Shown here: one piece after another, positions 52,149 to 60,255 of the stretch
How the letters are laid out: each line of letters begins with the position of its first letter
Numbering within the stretch: position 1 is the first letter of the stretch
Assembly (NCBI RefSeq): GCF_001423125.1
Contig: NZ_LMNW01000003.1
Span: 101,022-165,021 of the forward strand
Direction of reading: 5' to 3'
DNA: 64,000 nucleotides
From: Duganella sp. Leaf126
Lineage (GTDB): Bacteria > Pseudomonadota > Gammaproteobacteria > Burkholderiales > Burkholderiaceae_D
Translations under genes and position numbers: made by a program
Notes under the pieces: model-generated
Database searches by the model: none
What the model saw: the letters and a program-made list of their open reading frames with translations, nothing else
What the model was told of the DNA's origin: nothing

Positions 52149-54257
52149 TTAGTCGGCAGCCTTGACGGGCGCGAGATAGAGCTTGCCGCCGGCGTAGTCG
52201 AACACGATGTCGAGCTGGCGCAGGATGCCGTTGCTGATGTTGCCTGCAATGGCCGTGCCTGTCGTTGCATTGAGCAGGCCGCCGCTGTGGGTGGCCAGTT
52301 CCAGCGTGGGGTCGGCGATGCGGATGTCGCCGATTTCGAACAGTTTGCCGCGCGTGGCCAGCACCCGGCTGGTGCCGCCGATGCCTTGTGCGGTCTGGAC
52401 CACGTCGCCGGCGCCGTATTTTGCCACCAGGCCGTGGCGCTCGACGAACGACTGGTTGATGGTCAGCGAATAGTCGCTGCCGGTGTCGATGGTGAACATG
52501 CCGGGCAGGCCGTCCAGCGTGGCGGCCACCTGCGGCGTGCGGTCGTGGAAGGTAAGGGGAATGGCCGTGGCCGCGCCGCGGTAGACGAAATCCTGCGGAT
52601 CGTGGAATGTGATCTGGCGCGCCGCGTAGTCGATCCGGGTGGGCGTGAGCGACAGCCATTCGTAGCCGATGGTGCCGTCGATCGGCAGCTGGTCGAGCGT
52701 GGGGCTGGTGAAAAACGCCTGCTGTGCCAGCGTCAGCCCGGCCAGGCCCAGTTGCTTCACCGTGGTCAGCATGCCGCGCTCGCTCTGCGGTCCCATGCCC
52801 GACAGGACGGCCACGCCCTGCACGGGCAGGCGCAGGCGGCGGTGCAGCTTGTTGCTGATGACGTTGCGCGAGCCGGTGTCGAGGATGAAGCGGAACGGGC
52901 CCTGGCCGTTGAGCGTCACGGCCACGCAGATGTGCGCCTGGCACGGCTCGAACGGGATCGTCACCGCACGGCGGCCGGCGCCGAATCCGGCGATGGTGGC
53001 CGGCGCCGGCAGCGTGAAGTCGAGCTGCGCGGCGGGGCGGTCCAGCACCATGCTGGTGACGCGCAGCACATCCGCATCGCGTTGGTCGCGGACATCGCGC
53101 GTGCGCTCCTCGAACGGCAGCGTGATCGGGCCGACGCGGCGAAAATCGCGGTAGTCCACCGTGAGCAGCTTGCCGTCGACCAGTTCCTGGCGCCGCTCGA
53201 CGCGGCCGCTGGCCGGATTGATCCAGAAGTCGAACGGTGCGCCGCGCTGCGGCGTGACCCGCACCACGGCGTACTCGACGCTGCCGAGCTGGCGCGGCGC
53301 GCGCAGTTCCAGCTTGCGCGCCTTGCCGTGGCCGCGCGCGAACCACCAGCCATACGATTGCCGGCGCAGATATTGTTCGGGATTCGGGGCATCGGCATCG
53401 AGCTTTTCGAAGCGGCCCATGCGCTGCTGCCAGAAATCGCGCCCGTCCGACCGTGACATCTGCCGCGCCACTGCCGACGCGGGGATACGCTGCGCATACC
53501 GGCCGCTGACGAAATCGATATCGCTGCTGCCGGCCTCCTCGGGCAGCGACTGGTCGCCGTCGTCGGCCACGCTGCGCACGAACTGCGTTTGCAGCGTGGC
53601 GACCGTGCGCCAGGCCTCGCCGCCGATGGCCGCGCGCGCTTTCGCCATGAGGGCTCGCGCGGCAGACGCCGACGGCGTTTCCACCGTACCGGCGCTGCTG
53701 GCAGCCTCCGTCTCGGCGGCATCGGTTGCAACAGCCACTTCAGAAGCACCAGCAGCACCAGCAGCGCCGGCGGCATCAGCAGCAACAGCAGCAACAGCGG
53801 CAGTACCAGCAACACCAGCAGCACCAGCAGCACCAGCAGCACCAGCAGGAGCACCAGCGGCATTCGCATCAGCGCCAGCAGCACCAGCAGGAGCGCCAGC
53901 GGCATTCGCATCAGCGCCAGCGGCATTCGCATCAGCGCCAGCGGCATCGACAGAAGCACCAGCGGCATTCGCATCAGCGCCAGCGGCATCGACAGAAGCG
54001 CCAGCGGCATTCGCATCAGCGCCAGCGGCATCCGCATCAGCGCCAGCCGTATCAACGGAATCGCCAGCAGCGCCAGCCACAGCAAAAACATCGGCCACGG
54101 CAAGCCCGCCCGGCGCAAGCACGGCAGCGGTCAGCGCCGGCGCTGCCGTCGCGCCGGGCAGGGCGGTCAGGGCCAGCCAGAGCATGCCGGCCCGCTGCAA
54201 CAGGGAACGGACGGACGATGATGAGGGGGATGGACGGGACGGAGGCGTTTTGAGCAT
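52149..54257 (-). CDS. Retropepsin-like aspartic protease with Ala/Gly/Asp heptad repeats
   Basis: A 702-residue exported protein. The signal segment is followed by a low-complexity stretch of about ten heptapeptides of the form AAGA-x-x-x (AAGADAN, AAGASVD, AAGAPAG) and more Ala/Gly sequence. A conserved middle region follows (about 200-440; KARAAIGGEAWRTVATLQTQ, a carboxypeptidase- or lipoprotein-like module). Two retropepsin-type aspartic domains end the protein, with FILDTGSRN (Asp near 460) and FTIDTGSDYS (Asp near 591). A double DTG chain could form an active protease by itself. The start at 54257 is uncertain. The heptads are encoded by a 21-base tandem array. Confidence 0.8.
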   Translation of the reverse strand: MLKTPPSRPSPSSSSVRSLLQRAGMLWLALTALPGATAAPALTAAVLAPGGLAVADVFAVAGAAGDSVDTAGADADAAGADANAAGASVDAAGADANAAGASVDAAGADANAAGADANAAGAPAGAAGADANAAGAPAGAAGAAGAAGVAGTAAVAAVAADAAGAAGAAGASEVAVATDAAETEAASSAGTVETPSASAARALMAKARAAIGGEAWRTVATLQTQFVRSVADDGDQSLPEEAGSSDIDFVSGRYAQRIPASAVARQMSRSDGRDFWQQRMGRFEKLDADAPNPEQYLRRQSYGWWFARGHGKARKLELRAPRQLGSVEYAVVRVTPQRGAPFDFWINPASGRVERRQELVDGKLLTVDYRDFRRVGPITLPFEERTRDVRDQRDADVLRVTSMVLDRPAAQLDFTLPAPATIAGFGAGRRAVTIPFEPCQAHICVAVTLNGQGPFRFILDTGSRNVISNKLHRRLRLPVQGVAVLSGMGPQSERGMLTTVKQLGLAGLTLAQQAFFTSPTLDQLPIDGTIGYEWLSLTPTRIDYAARQITFHDPQDFVYRGAATAIPLTFHDRTPQVAATLDGLPGMFTIDTGSDYSLTINQSFVERHGLVAKYGAGDVVQTAQGIGGTSRVLATRGKLFEIGDIRIADPTLELATHSGGLLNATTGTAIAGNISNGILRQLDIVFDYAGGKLYLAPVKAAD
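53838..54047. repeat. Ten-copy 21-base coding minisatellite
   Basis: Units start at 53838, 53859, 53880, 53901, 53922, 53943, 53964, 53985, 54006 and 54027. Five units (53859, 53901, 53922, 53964, 54006) are identical (plus strand beginning GGCATTCGCATC and ending AGCGCCAGC), and 54027 differs by one base. Each codes one heptapeptide of the protease's N-terminal region. Copy-number change would keep frame. Confidence 0.9.
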
Positions 54258-54313
54258 CGTTGCATGGTAGCCCAAAATCGCGTGCCCGCGTAGTTGCCGG
54301 CGTCCCAAATAAA

Positions 54314-54343
54314 CATGGCCCCCGGATCGCTCCGGGGGCCATG
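54314..54343 (-). terminator. rhlE terminator
   Basis: CATGGCCCCCGGA (54314-54326) and TCCGGGGGCCATG (54331-54343) are perfect 13-base arms with a four-base loop. On the minus strand the stem is followed by TTTATTT, about 55 bases past the rhlE stop. Confidence 0.85.
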
Positions 54344-54396
54344 CTGCTCACTTGGCGGGAAGTGAGCGAATCATCACTGCGCTGGCAGAGCGCCGA

Positions 54397-55785
54397 TCAG
54401 CGGTCGCCGTAGCTGCGGCGGGCGCCGTCGCTGCTGCGCGGGTTGCTGCCCTTGTAGCCGCCTTCCTTGCGCGGTGCGTTCGGGTTGCTGAAGCTACGCT
54501 GGCCCGGCTTGGCGCCGCCACGGTTGTCGCCCGGCTTCCAGCCGCCCGGACGCGAGGTCGAACGCGGCGCCATGCCCGATTTCTTCGGCTCGTAGCCTTC
54601 GACCACGTTCACCGGAATCAGCTGCTTGGTGAAGCGTTCGATGCGCTTGACGTTCATGCCTTCGGCGTGGTTCACCAGCGAGATGGCGCGGCCGTTACGA
54701 CCGGCGCGGCCGGTACGGCCGATGCGGTGGACGTAGTCTTCCGGGAACTTCGGCAGGTCGTAGTTGAACACGTGGGTAATCGTCGGCACGTCGATGCCGC
54801 GGGCGGCAACGTCGGTGGCGATCAGGATCTTGACCTGGCCGCGGCGCAGGCTGTCGAGCGTGCGGTTACGGGCGCCCTGGTGCATGTCGCCATGCAGTGC
54901 GGCAGCCGAGAAACCGGCGATGTTCAGGCGGTCGGCGATGGTGTCGGCGTCGCGCTTGGTGGCGGTAAACACCACGGCCTGGTCGAGCGACTCGTCGCGC
55001 AGCAGGTGGTCCAGCAGGCGGTTCTTGTGCGACAGGTCGTCCACGAAGTGCACGGTCTGGGTGATGTTTTCGTGCTTGTTGGCCGCGCTGATGATCTGGA
55101 TGGTCTGCGGATCCTTGGTGATGCGGCGGGCCATATTGCCCACCACGCCGTCCAGAGTGGCCGAGAACAGCATGGTCTGGCGCGTGGCCGGCGTGGCTTC
55201 GACGATTTTTTCGATGTCGTCGATGAAGCCCATGTCCAGCATGCGGTCCGCTTCGTCCAGCACCAGGATTTCCAGTTGCGAGAAGTCGATCTTGCCCGAT
55301 TCCATGTGGTCGATCAGGCGGCCCGGGGTGGCCACCAGGATTTCAGGATTCTTGGCCAGCAGTTGCATCTGCTTCGGGTAAGGCATGCCGCCCAGGATCG
55401 ACACGGCCTTGATGCGGCGCAGGTTGACGCTGTACTTGTCGGTGTTGGTGGTCACTTGCAGGGCCAGTTCGCGGGTCGGCGTGAGCACCAGCATTTTTGG
55501 CTGGGCAGGCTTGAAACGTGGACGCTCGCCACGGGCGCGCGCTGCCTGCATTTCCTGGTTGGCGGTCTTGCCGGCAGCGGCCGGCTCGGTGGCGAACAGG
55601 CGGTGCAGCGACGGCAGCATGAACGCTGCAGTCTTGCCCGAACCGGTTTGCGAGGATACCAACAAGTCCTTGCCGGCGATGGCGGCAGGAATGGCCTGCT
55701 GCTGGACCGGGGTCGGCGCGGTGTAGCCGGCGTCGGTCAGGGCCTTGATGATGGACGTGTTGAGACCTAATGCTTCAAATGTCAT
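54397..55785 (-). CDS. rhlE: DEAD-box ATP-dependent RNA helicase RhlE
   Basis: A 462-residue RNA helicase. Motifs in order: Q motif with GYTAPTPVQQQAIP, Walker A SSQTGSGKTAAF, PTREL, TPGRLIDH, DEAD box VLDEADRMLDMGF, SAT, VFTATKRDAD, TDVAARGIDVP and HRIGRTGRAGRNG. A basic Gly/Arg/Ser-rich tail after residue 400 resembles RhlE tails that bind RNA. It works in RNA remodelling, ribosome assembly or mRNA decay. ATG 55785 matches the family start, though the ribosome site is weak. A promoter about 270 bases upstream implies a long 5' leader. Confidence 0.94.
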   Translation of the reverse strand: MTFEALGLNTSIIKALTDAGYTAPTPVQQQAIPAAIAGKDLLVSSQTGSGKTAAFMLPSLHRLFATEPAAAGKTANQEMQAARARGERPRFKPAQPKMLVLTPTRELALQVTTNTDKYSVNLRRIKAVSILGGMPYPKQMQLLAKNPEILVATPGRLIDHMESGKIDFSQLEILVLDEADRMLDMGFIDDIEKIVEATPATRQTMLFSATLDGVVGNMARRITKDPQTIQIISAANKHENITQTVHFVDDLSHKNRLLDHLLRDESLDQAVVFTATKRDADTIADRLNIAGFSAAALHGDMHQGARNRTLDSLRRGQVKILIATDVAARGIDVPTITHVFNYDLPKFPEDYVHRIGRTGRAGRNGRAISLVNHAEGMNVKRIERFTKQLIPVNVVEGYEPKKSGMAPRSTSRPGGWKPGDNRGGAKPGQRSFSNPNAPRKEGGYKGSNPRSSDGARRSYGDR

Positions 55786-56052
55786 GCTGTTCTTTCGTAA
55801 AAATCTGCGTACACGCGAACGTGGAACGCGAAATAGCAACGCCTACCAAAACGAAATGACTAATCAAAATCGAAAGAAATTTCGGCACAAAAGCTTTGCG
55901 CCGGGACGGTGTCAGGTGCGACACCAGAGGCGGGAGGGCTTTAGCGACATCAGGATGATGCGCAAGGGCTGCGTAGCTGCTAATAAAATCCTGGCTGAAC
56001 AATCGGCGCCGCTGCTTGATTTGCGACGCGCACATTGCAGCGCACAAACGAC

Positions 56053-56081
56053 ACTATACAGCAGTTGTGGCGGTCTGTACA
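56053..56081 (-). promoter_or_regulatory. Candidate rhlE promoter giving a long 5' leader
   Basis: On the minus strand TGTACA (56076-56081), 17 bases, TATAGT (complement of 56053-56058). Transcription would begin near 56046, about 260 bases before the rhlE ATG. The stretch 55786-56046 holds no gene and is notably AT-rich near the start codon. It would be an untranslated leader. Confidence 0.45.
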
Positions 56082-56098
56082 GGCGCACAGTGCGCAGC

Positions 56099-56131
56099 GG
56101 GCCGGGGGCGCTGTGAAAGCACCCCCGGCCC
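56099..56131 (-). terminator. Strong hairpin after fabI
   Basis: GGGCCGGGGG (56099-56108) and CCCCCGGCCC (56122-56131) pair perfectly around 13 bases, 28 bases past the fabI stop. No T run follows on the minus strand, so it may act through Rho or as an mRNA end-stabilising stem. Confidence 0.5.
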
Positions 56132-56158
56132 GTCGATACACTGAACGTTACGGCAAGC

Positions 56159-56950
56159 TTACAGGTAGTCTTCCGCGTTCAGGCCCATCACGTGCGAGAA
56201 GCCGCCGTCGACGTAGGTGATTTCGCCCGTGATGCCCGAGGCCAGGTCCGACAGCATGAAGGCGGCGGTATTGCCCACTTCTTCGATGGTGACGTTGCGG
56301 CGCAGCGGCGCGTGCGACGAGGCAAAGCCGAGCAGCTTGCCGAAGTCCTTGATGCCCGAGGCGGCCAAAGTCTTGATCGGGCCGGCCGAAATGCCGTTGG
56401 CGCGGATGCCTTTCTTGCCCAGGTTTTCCGCCAGGTAGCGCACCGACGCTTCCAGCGAGGCCTTGGCCAGGCCCATGGTGTTGTAGTACGGGATGGCGCG
56501 CACGGCGCCCAGGTACGACAGCGTCAGCAGCGAGGAGCCGTCCTTCAGCAGCGGCAGCGCCGCCTTGGCCATGGCCGGGAAGCTGTAGGCCGAAATGTCG
56601 TGGGCCACGCGGAAGTTTTCGCGGGTCAGGCCGTCGAGGAATTCGCCGGCGATCGCTTCGCGCGGGGCGAAGCCGATGGCGTGCACCAGGCCGTCCAGGT
56701 GGGGCCAGCTTTTGCCGAGGTCGGCGAACAATGCTGCGATCTGCTCGTCGCTGCCGACGTCGCAGTCGAAGACCAGCTTGCTGTCGAATTCGGCGGCGAA
56801 CTCGGTGATGCGGTCCTTGAAGCGTTCACCCACGTAGGTGAAGGCCAGTTCGGCGCCTTCGCGGTGACAGGCCTTGGCGATACCGTAAGCGATGGAACGG
56901 TTCGACAGCAAACCGGTGATGAGGATTTTTTTTCCTTGCAGGAACGCCAT
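56159..56950 (-). CDS. fabI: Enoyl-ACP reductase (NADH) FabI
   Basis: A 263-residue short-chain reductase that completes each fatty-acid elongation cycle. The N-terminal [22 protein letters not shown] is the FabI form of the Rossmann loop. The catalytic region [30 protein letters not shown] has the two tyrosines and the lysine in FabI spacing. [21 protein letters not shown] follows. It is intact and full length, so it is the likely essential reductase and triclosan target. Its transcript ends at the hairpin that precedes rhlE. It is downstream of mltD on the same strand, separated by about 170 bases. Confidence 0.96.
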   Translation of the reverse strand: MAFLQGKKILITGLLSNRSIAYGIAKACHREGAELAFTYVGERFKDRITEFAAEFDSKLVFDCDVGSDEQIAALFADLGKSWPHLDGLVHAIGFAPREAIAGEFLDGLTRENFRVAHDISAYSFPAMAKAALPLLKDGSSLLTLSYLGAVRAIPYYNTMGLAKASLEASVRYLAENLGKKGIRANGISAGPIKTLAASGIKDFGKLLGFASSHAPLRRNVTIEEVGNTAAFMLSDLASGITGEITYVDGGFSHVMGLNAEDYL

Positions 56951-57121
56951 AATGACTCCAATTGCGACTGCGCCCCCGCGCCGGCCCTGTGGGCTGGCAT
57001 GGCGACGCAGTGGTGGGTTGTTTTGTACTGTGTGAGTGGCGATTGCCGGACACGCAAGTCCGAGATTGTAGGGCGTGTCCGCCGCGACTGCAAGAAGTCT
57101 TCACGGCCGCCGGCGGCGGCG

Positions 57122-58561
57122 TCAGTTACGTTTCTTGCGGCTCTTGCCCTTGATCGCGTCGCGCGCCACGCGCGCCTTGACCAGCGACACCGGCCCGGAC
57201 TTGCTGCCGGCATGGGCGCTGGCGCGCTTGTAGCCGGCGCGGCTGACGGTGCGTTCGGGTTCGAATGCCACGGTGGCGTTATCGGCCACTTCGGGGGCGA
57301 TATCGGTGTAGGTGCCGGTCGAGATCTTCGGCACCAGGATGGTGGAGCCGGCCTTGAGCAGCGATCGCTGCGGCAGGTTGTTGGCCTGGCGGATCACGTC
57401 GGGCGTGGTGTGGAAGCGCGAGGCCAGCGAGCTGATGCTTTCCTTGGCGCTGGTGATCTTGTGCACGGTCCAGGTGGACAATTCCTTGCCCCACTGCGCC
57501 AGGTTCAGGTGGAACTTGTCGGCGTTTTCCTTCGGCAGCAGGATCTTGGTCTGTTCGTCGCCGGTGATGACCGGGCGCTTGAACTGCGGGTTCAGGGCCT
57601 TGAATTCGTCGATCGACAGTTCGGCCAGCTGGGCCGCGATGGTCATGTCGATGTCGCTGGTCTTGTCCACGGCCGTGAAGTACGGCGTGTTGTCGATCAG
57701 CGGCAGGCTGACCTTGTACTGGGACGGGTTGCCGATGATGTTCTTCATCGCCTGCAGCTTGGGCGCATAGTTGCGCGTCTCGGCCGGCATCAGGTCGGCC
57801 AGGCTGTCGAAATCGGTCGGCTTGCCGGCCGCGCGGTTGCGGGCGATGGCGCGCTGCACCGAGCCTTCGCCCCAGTTGTAGGCGGCCAGCGCCAGTTGCC
57901 AGTCGCCGAACATGTCATACAGGCGCTGCAGGTAGGTCAGGGCGGCGTCGGTCGATTCCATGATGCCGCGCCGCTCGTCCTTGAACGCATCCTGCTTGAG
58001 GTTGAAGTCGCGTCCCGTGCCCGGCACGAACTGCCACATGCCGGCAGCGTTGGCGCTCGACAGCGCCTGCGGGTTGAAGCCCGATTCGATGAACGGCAGC
58101 AGCGCCAGCTCGGTCGGCATGCCGCGCTTTTCCAGTTCGCTCACCACGTAGAACAGGTACAGCGAAGCGCGGGCGCTGGTGCGGGTGATATGTTCGGGAT
58201 GGCTGCTGAACCAGGTCGTGTGGCGGGTCACCAGTTCGTTGTTCAGGTCGGGGATGGCGTAGCCGCTGCGGATCCGGCCCCACAGATCTTTTTCGTGGTA
58301 CTCGTCGTCGGCCCGGGCCGGCTTGCTGGCCTTGAGGGAGGCGGCGACATCGAGGGAGGATTTCGGCAGCGAGGGGAGGGTAGCGAGACTGACAGAGGCG
58401 GCGGCTGCGGTGACCGGGGTCAGGACGTGGGCATCGTCGAGATCGTGTTCGCGTGCCTGGCTGGCGCCTGGGGTGATGCCGGCCAGCAGGGCCAGCAGCA
58501 CGGCCAGCGCCGCCGAACTGTGACGGCCGGGAAGACGGTGATTACGGTGTCGTGCTTGCAT
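57122..58561 (-). CDS. mltD: Membrane-bound lytic murein transglycosylase D (MltD-like)
   Basis: A 479-residue periplasmic enzyme cleaving the glycan strands of peptidoglycan. The signal sequence (ALAVLLALLAGITPGASQA, no lipobox) is followed by the SLT catalytic domain near residues 120-250: LALLPFIESGFNPQALSSANAAGMWQFVPGTGRDF with the catalytic Glu, and LALAAYNWGEGSVQRAI. A LysM domain near 370-415 (WTVHKITSAKESISSLASRFHTTPDVIRQANNLPQRSLLKAGSTILVP) would bind the glycan. A basic C-terminus rich in Lys/Arg is unusual for E. coli MltD. Several in-frame ATGs exist; 58561 begins the signal peptide. Confidence 0.9.
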   Translation of the reverse strand: MQARHRNHRLPGRHSSAALAVLLALLAGITPGASQAREHDLDDAHVLTPVTAAAASVSLATLPSLPKSSLDVAASLKASKPARADDEYHEKDLWGRIRSGYAIPDLNNELVTRHTTWFSSHPEHITRTSARASLYLFYVVSELEKRGMPTELALLPFIESGFNPQALSSANAAGMWQFVPGTGRDFNLKQDAFKDERRGIMESTDAALTYLQRLYDMFGDWQLALAAYNWGEGSVQRAIARNRAAGKPTDFDSLADLMPAETRNYAPKLQAMKNIIGNPSQYKVSLPLIDNTPYFTAVDKTSDIDMTIAAQLAELSIDEFKALNPQFKRPVITGDEQTKILLPKENADKFHLNLAQWGKELSTWTVHKITSAKESISSLASRFHTTPDVIRQANNLPQRSLLKAGSTILVPKISTGTYTDIAPEVADNATVAFEPERTVSRAGYKRASAHAGSKSGPVSLVKARVARDAIKGKSRKKRN

Positions 58562-58790
58562 AGTTTTCCATTGCTGTTGTTTCACCAACATCGTGTGGAC
58601 CATGAAATAAACGTGGAGTGTACGAAGCTCATCGAGGCGCGTCAAGGATTATGTCACTTCCATGACTTCGTGATAAGCAATAGTTGCCGGTAGATAAGGA
58701 TGTGTTGAGAGCAAGATGCACGCAGTACCGGCGGCGTCCAAGAGTGCGTACAATCGCGTCTTTGCATGGCCATCAACAAGGATACGTATC

Positions 58791-59357
58791 ATGAGCAGTT
58801 CCACCGCCGCCCTCGACCACGACCGCGTCGTCGCCGAGACCGTCCACTGGCTGGAGAAAGCCGTCATCGGCCTCAACCTGTGCCCGTTTGCCAAGGCCGT
58901 GCACGTCAAGAAACAGGTGCGCTACGTGGTGTCCGACGCCACCACGCCGGAGGCGCTGCTGGAAAAGCTGATGGAGGAGCTCGAGCACCTGGCCGAAGCG
59001 GACCCGGACAAGATCGACACCACGCTGATCATCCACCCGCACGTGCTGAAAGACTTCGAGGATTACAACGAATTCCTCGACGTGGCCGACGCCGCGCTGG
59101 AAGACATGGACCTCGACGGCATCCTGCAGGTGGCCAGCTTCCACCCCGACTACCAGTTTGCCGACACCGACCGCAACGATATCGAAAACTACACGAACCG
59201 CACGCCGTATCCGACCTTGCACCTGCTGCGCGAAGAGAGCATCGACCGCGCGGTGGAAGCGTTCCCCGAGGCGGCCGAGATTTTCGAGAAGAACGTGGAC
59301 ACGCTGCGCGCCCTGGGCCACGACGGCTGGGACAAGCTGATGCAGGAAAAAGCATGA
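58791..59357 (+). CDS. DUF1415 family protein
   Basis: A 188-residue cytoplasmic protein matching DUF1415: VAETVHWLEKAVIGLNLCPFAKAVHVKKQVRYVVSDATTPEALLEKLMEELEHL, then TTLIIHPHVLKDFEDYNEFLDVADAALEDMDLDGILQVASFHPDYQFADT and NRTPYPTLHLLREESIDRAVE. Conserved Cys, His and Asp residues suggest a metal or a redox site, but no activity is established. AAGGA eight bases before ATG 58791 sets the start. The next gene overlaps its stop as ATGA, so the two are co-translated. A TACAAT -10 lies at 58749. Confidence 0.88.
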   Translation: MSSSTAALDHDRVVAETVHWLEKAVIGLNLCPFAKAVHVKKQVRYVVSDATTPEALLEKLMEELEHLAEADPDKIDTTLIIHPHVLKDFEDYNEFLDVADAALEDMDLDGILQVASFHPDYQFADTDRNDIENYTNRTPYPTLHLLREESIDRAVEAFPEAAEIFEKNVDTLRALGHDGWDKLMQEKA

Positions 59358-59554
59358 GCGCGGACAGCAACGCGTTGCCGCCGCGGCCGGACACGCCGTG
59401 CGTGGCGGTCTGCTCGACCACCTTCGACGAGGTGTGCCGTGGCTGCGGGCGTACCGTGGTCGAGGTGGCGCACTGGGTGTCGATGACAGCCGCGCAGAAG
59501 GAAGTCGTGTGGCAGCGCATCCTGGCGCAGGGCTACCCGCGCCGCAACAAGTAA
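59354..59554 (+). CDS. DUF1289 domain protein
   Basis: A 66-residue protein of the DUF1289 family: TPCVAVCSTTFDEVCRGCGRTVVEVAHWVSMTAAQKEVVWQRIL. Four cysteines in the pattern C-x3-C-x8-C-x2-C probably bind zinc or an Fe-S cluster. Its ATG overlaps the DUF1415 stop (ATGA), showing translational coupling. The short size and Cys pattern are standard for the family. Function unknown; it co-occurs with DUF1415 in this operon. Confidence 0.88.
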   Translation: MSADSNALPPRPDTPCVAVCSTTFDEVCRGCGRTVVEVAHWVSMTAAQKEVVWQRILAQGYPRRNK

Positions 59555-59571
59555 GCGAAAGTAAGCGCGGA

Positions 59572-60081
59572 TCAGTACGTGCCGATGTAATCCTTCTTGC
59601 CCACCTCGACGCCGTTGTGGCGCAGGATGTCGTAGGCGGTGGTGGCGTGGAAGTAGAAGTGCGGCAGCGCGTAGTGGAACAGATAGGTCTGGCCCGTGAA
59701 GTGCTTGGTCTTCTCGCCGCTGCCGGTGGTGATGGCGCGCGTTTCGCTGCCTTCGATGGCGCTGTGCGGCACGCTGTCGATGTAGGCCAGGGTCTTTTCG
59801 ATGCGCTGCTTCAGTTCGGCGAAAGTCGCTTCCCTGTCTTCATACGACGGCACGTCGAGGCCGGCCAGACGGGCGGCCGCGCCCTTGGCGAAGTCGCAGG
59901 CGATCTGCACCTGGCGCGTGAACGGCAGCATGTCGGGGAACAGGCGGTACTGCAGCAGCGCGGCCGGTTCGATCTTTTTGTCGGCGATGTGCGCTTCGGC
60001 CTTGCCGAGGATGGTGTGCAGGCTGTTGAGGATTTGCTTGAACGCCGGAATGGAGGCGGAATACATCGAAAAAGTGGTCAT
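59572..60081 (-). CDS. DUF1993 family protein
   Basis: A 169-residue helical protein of the DUF1993 family: MYSASIPAFKQILNSLHTILGKAEAHIADKKIEPAALLQYRLFPDMLPFTRQVQIACDFAKGAAARLAG, then GSGEKTKHFTGQTYLFHYALPHFYFHATTAYDILRHNGVEVGKKDYIG. The four-helix bundle with His residues at its end resembles DinB-like metal-binding folds. The activity is unknown. It is convergent with the DUF1289 gene, with 17 bases between their ends, and divergent from the large GGDEF/EAL gene. Confidence 0.9.
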   Translation of the reverse strand: MTTFSMYSASIPAFKQILNSLHTILGKAEAHIADKKIEPAALLQYRLFPDMLPFTRQVQIACDFAKGAAARLAGLDVPSYEDREATFAELKQRIEKTLAYIDSVPHSAIEGSETRAITTGSGEKTKHFTGQTYLFHYALPHFYFHATTAYDILRHNGVEVGKKDYIGTY

Positions 60082-60255
60082 GGCGTTTCCGTATGTTGAC
60101 AGGGAGCCGCGATATTAGCCTGTCGTCGTGATTTTTGCTTGCTGACTTACTTTTTGGCAGTGGTTACGTGCATAATTCCGAAAGGTAATATTTTGTAGCG
60201 TGTACTGTGACATTTCGACGATGCCCACTCCCTTCCTTCCTGCGTCACCGCGTCA

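Noticed and set aside
53838..54047. CRISPR-like repeat array
   Set aside because: Units are contiguous without spacers, are 21 bases long and keep the protease reading frame.
56192..58693. An 833-residue open frame on the plus strand
   Set aside because: It runs antisense across both fabI and mltD, including the spacer between them, and shows no domain.
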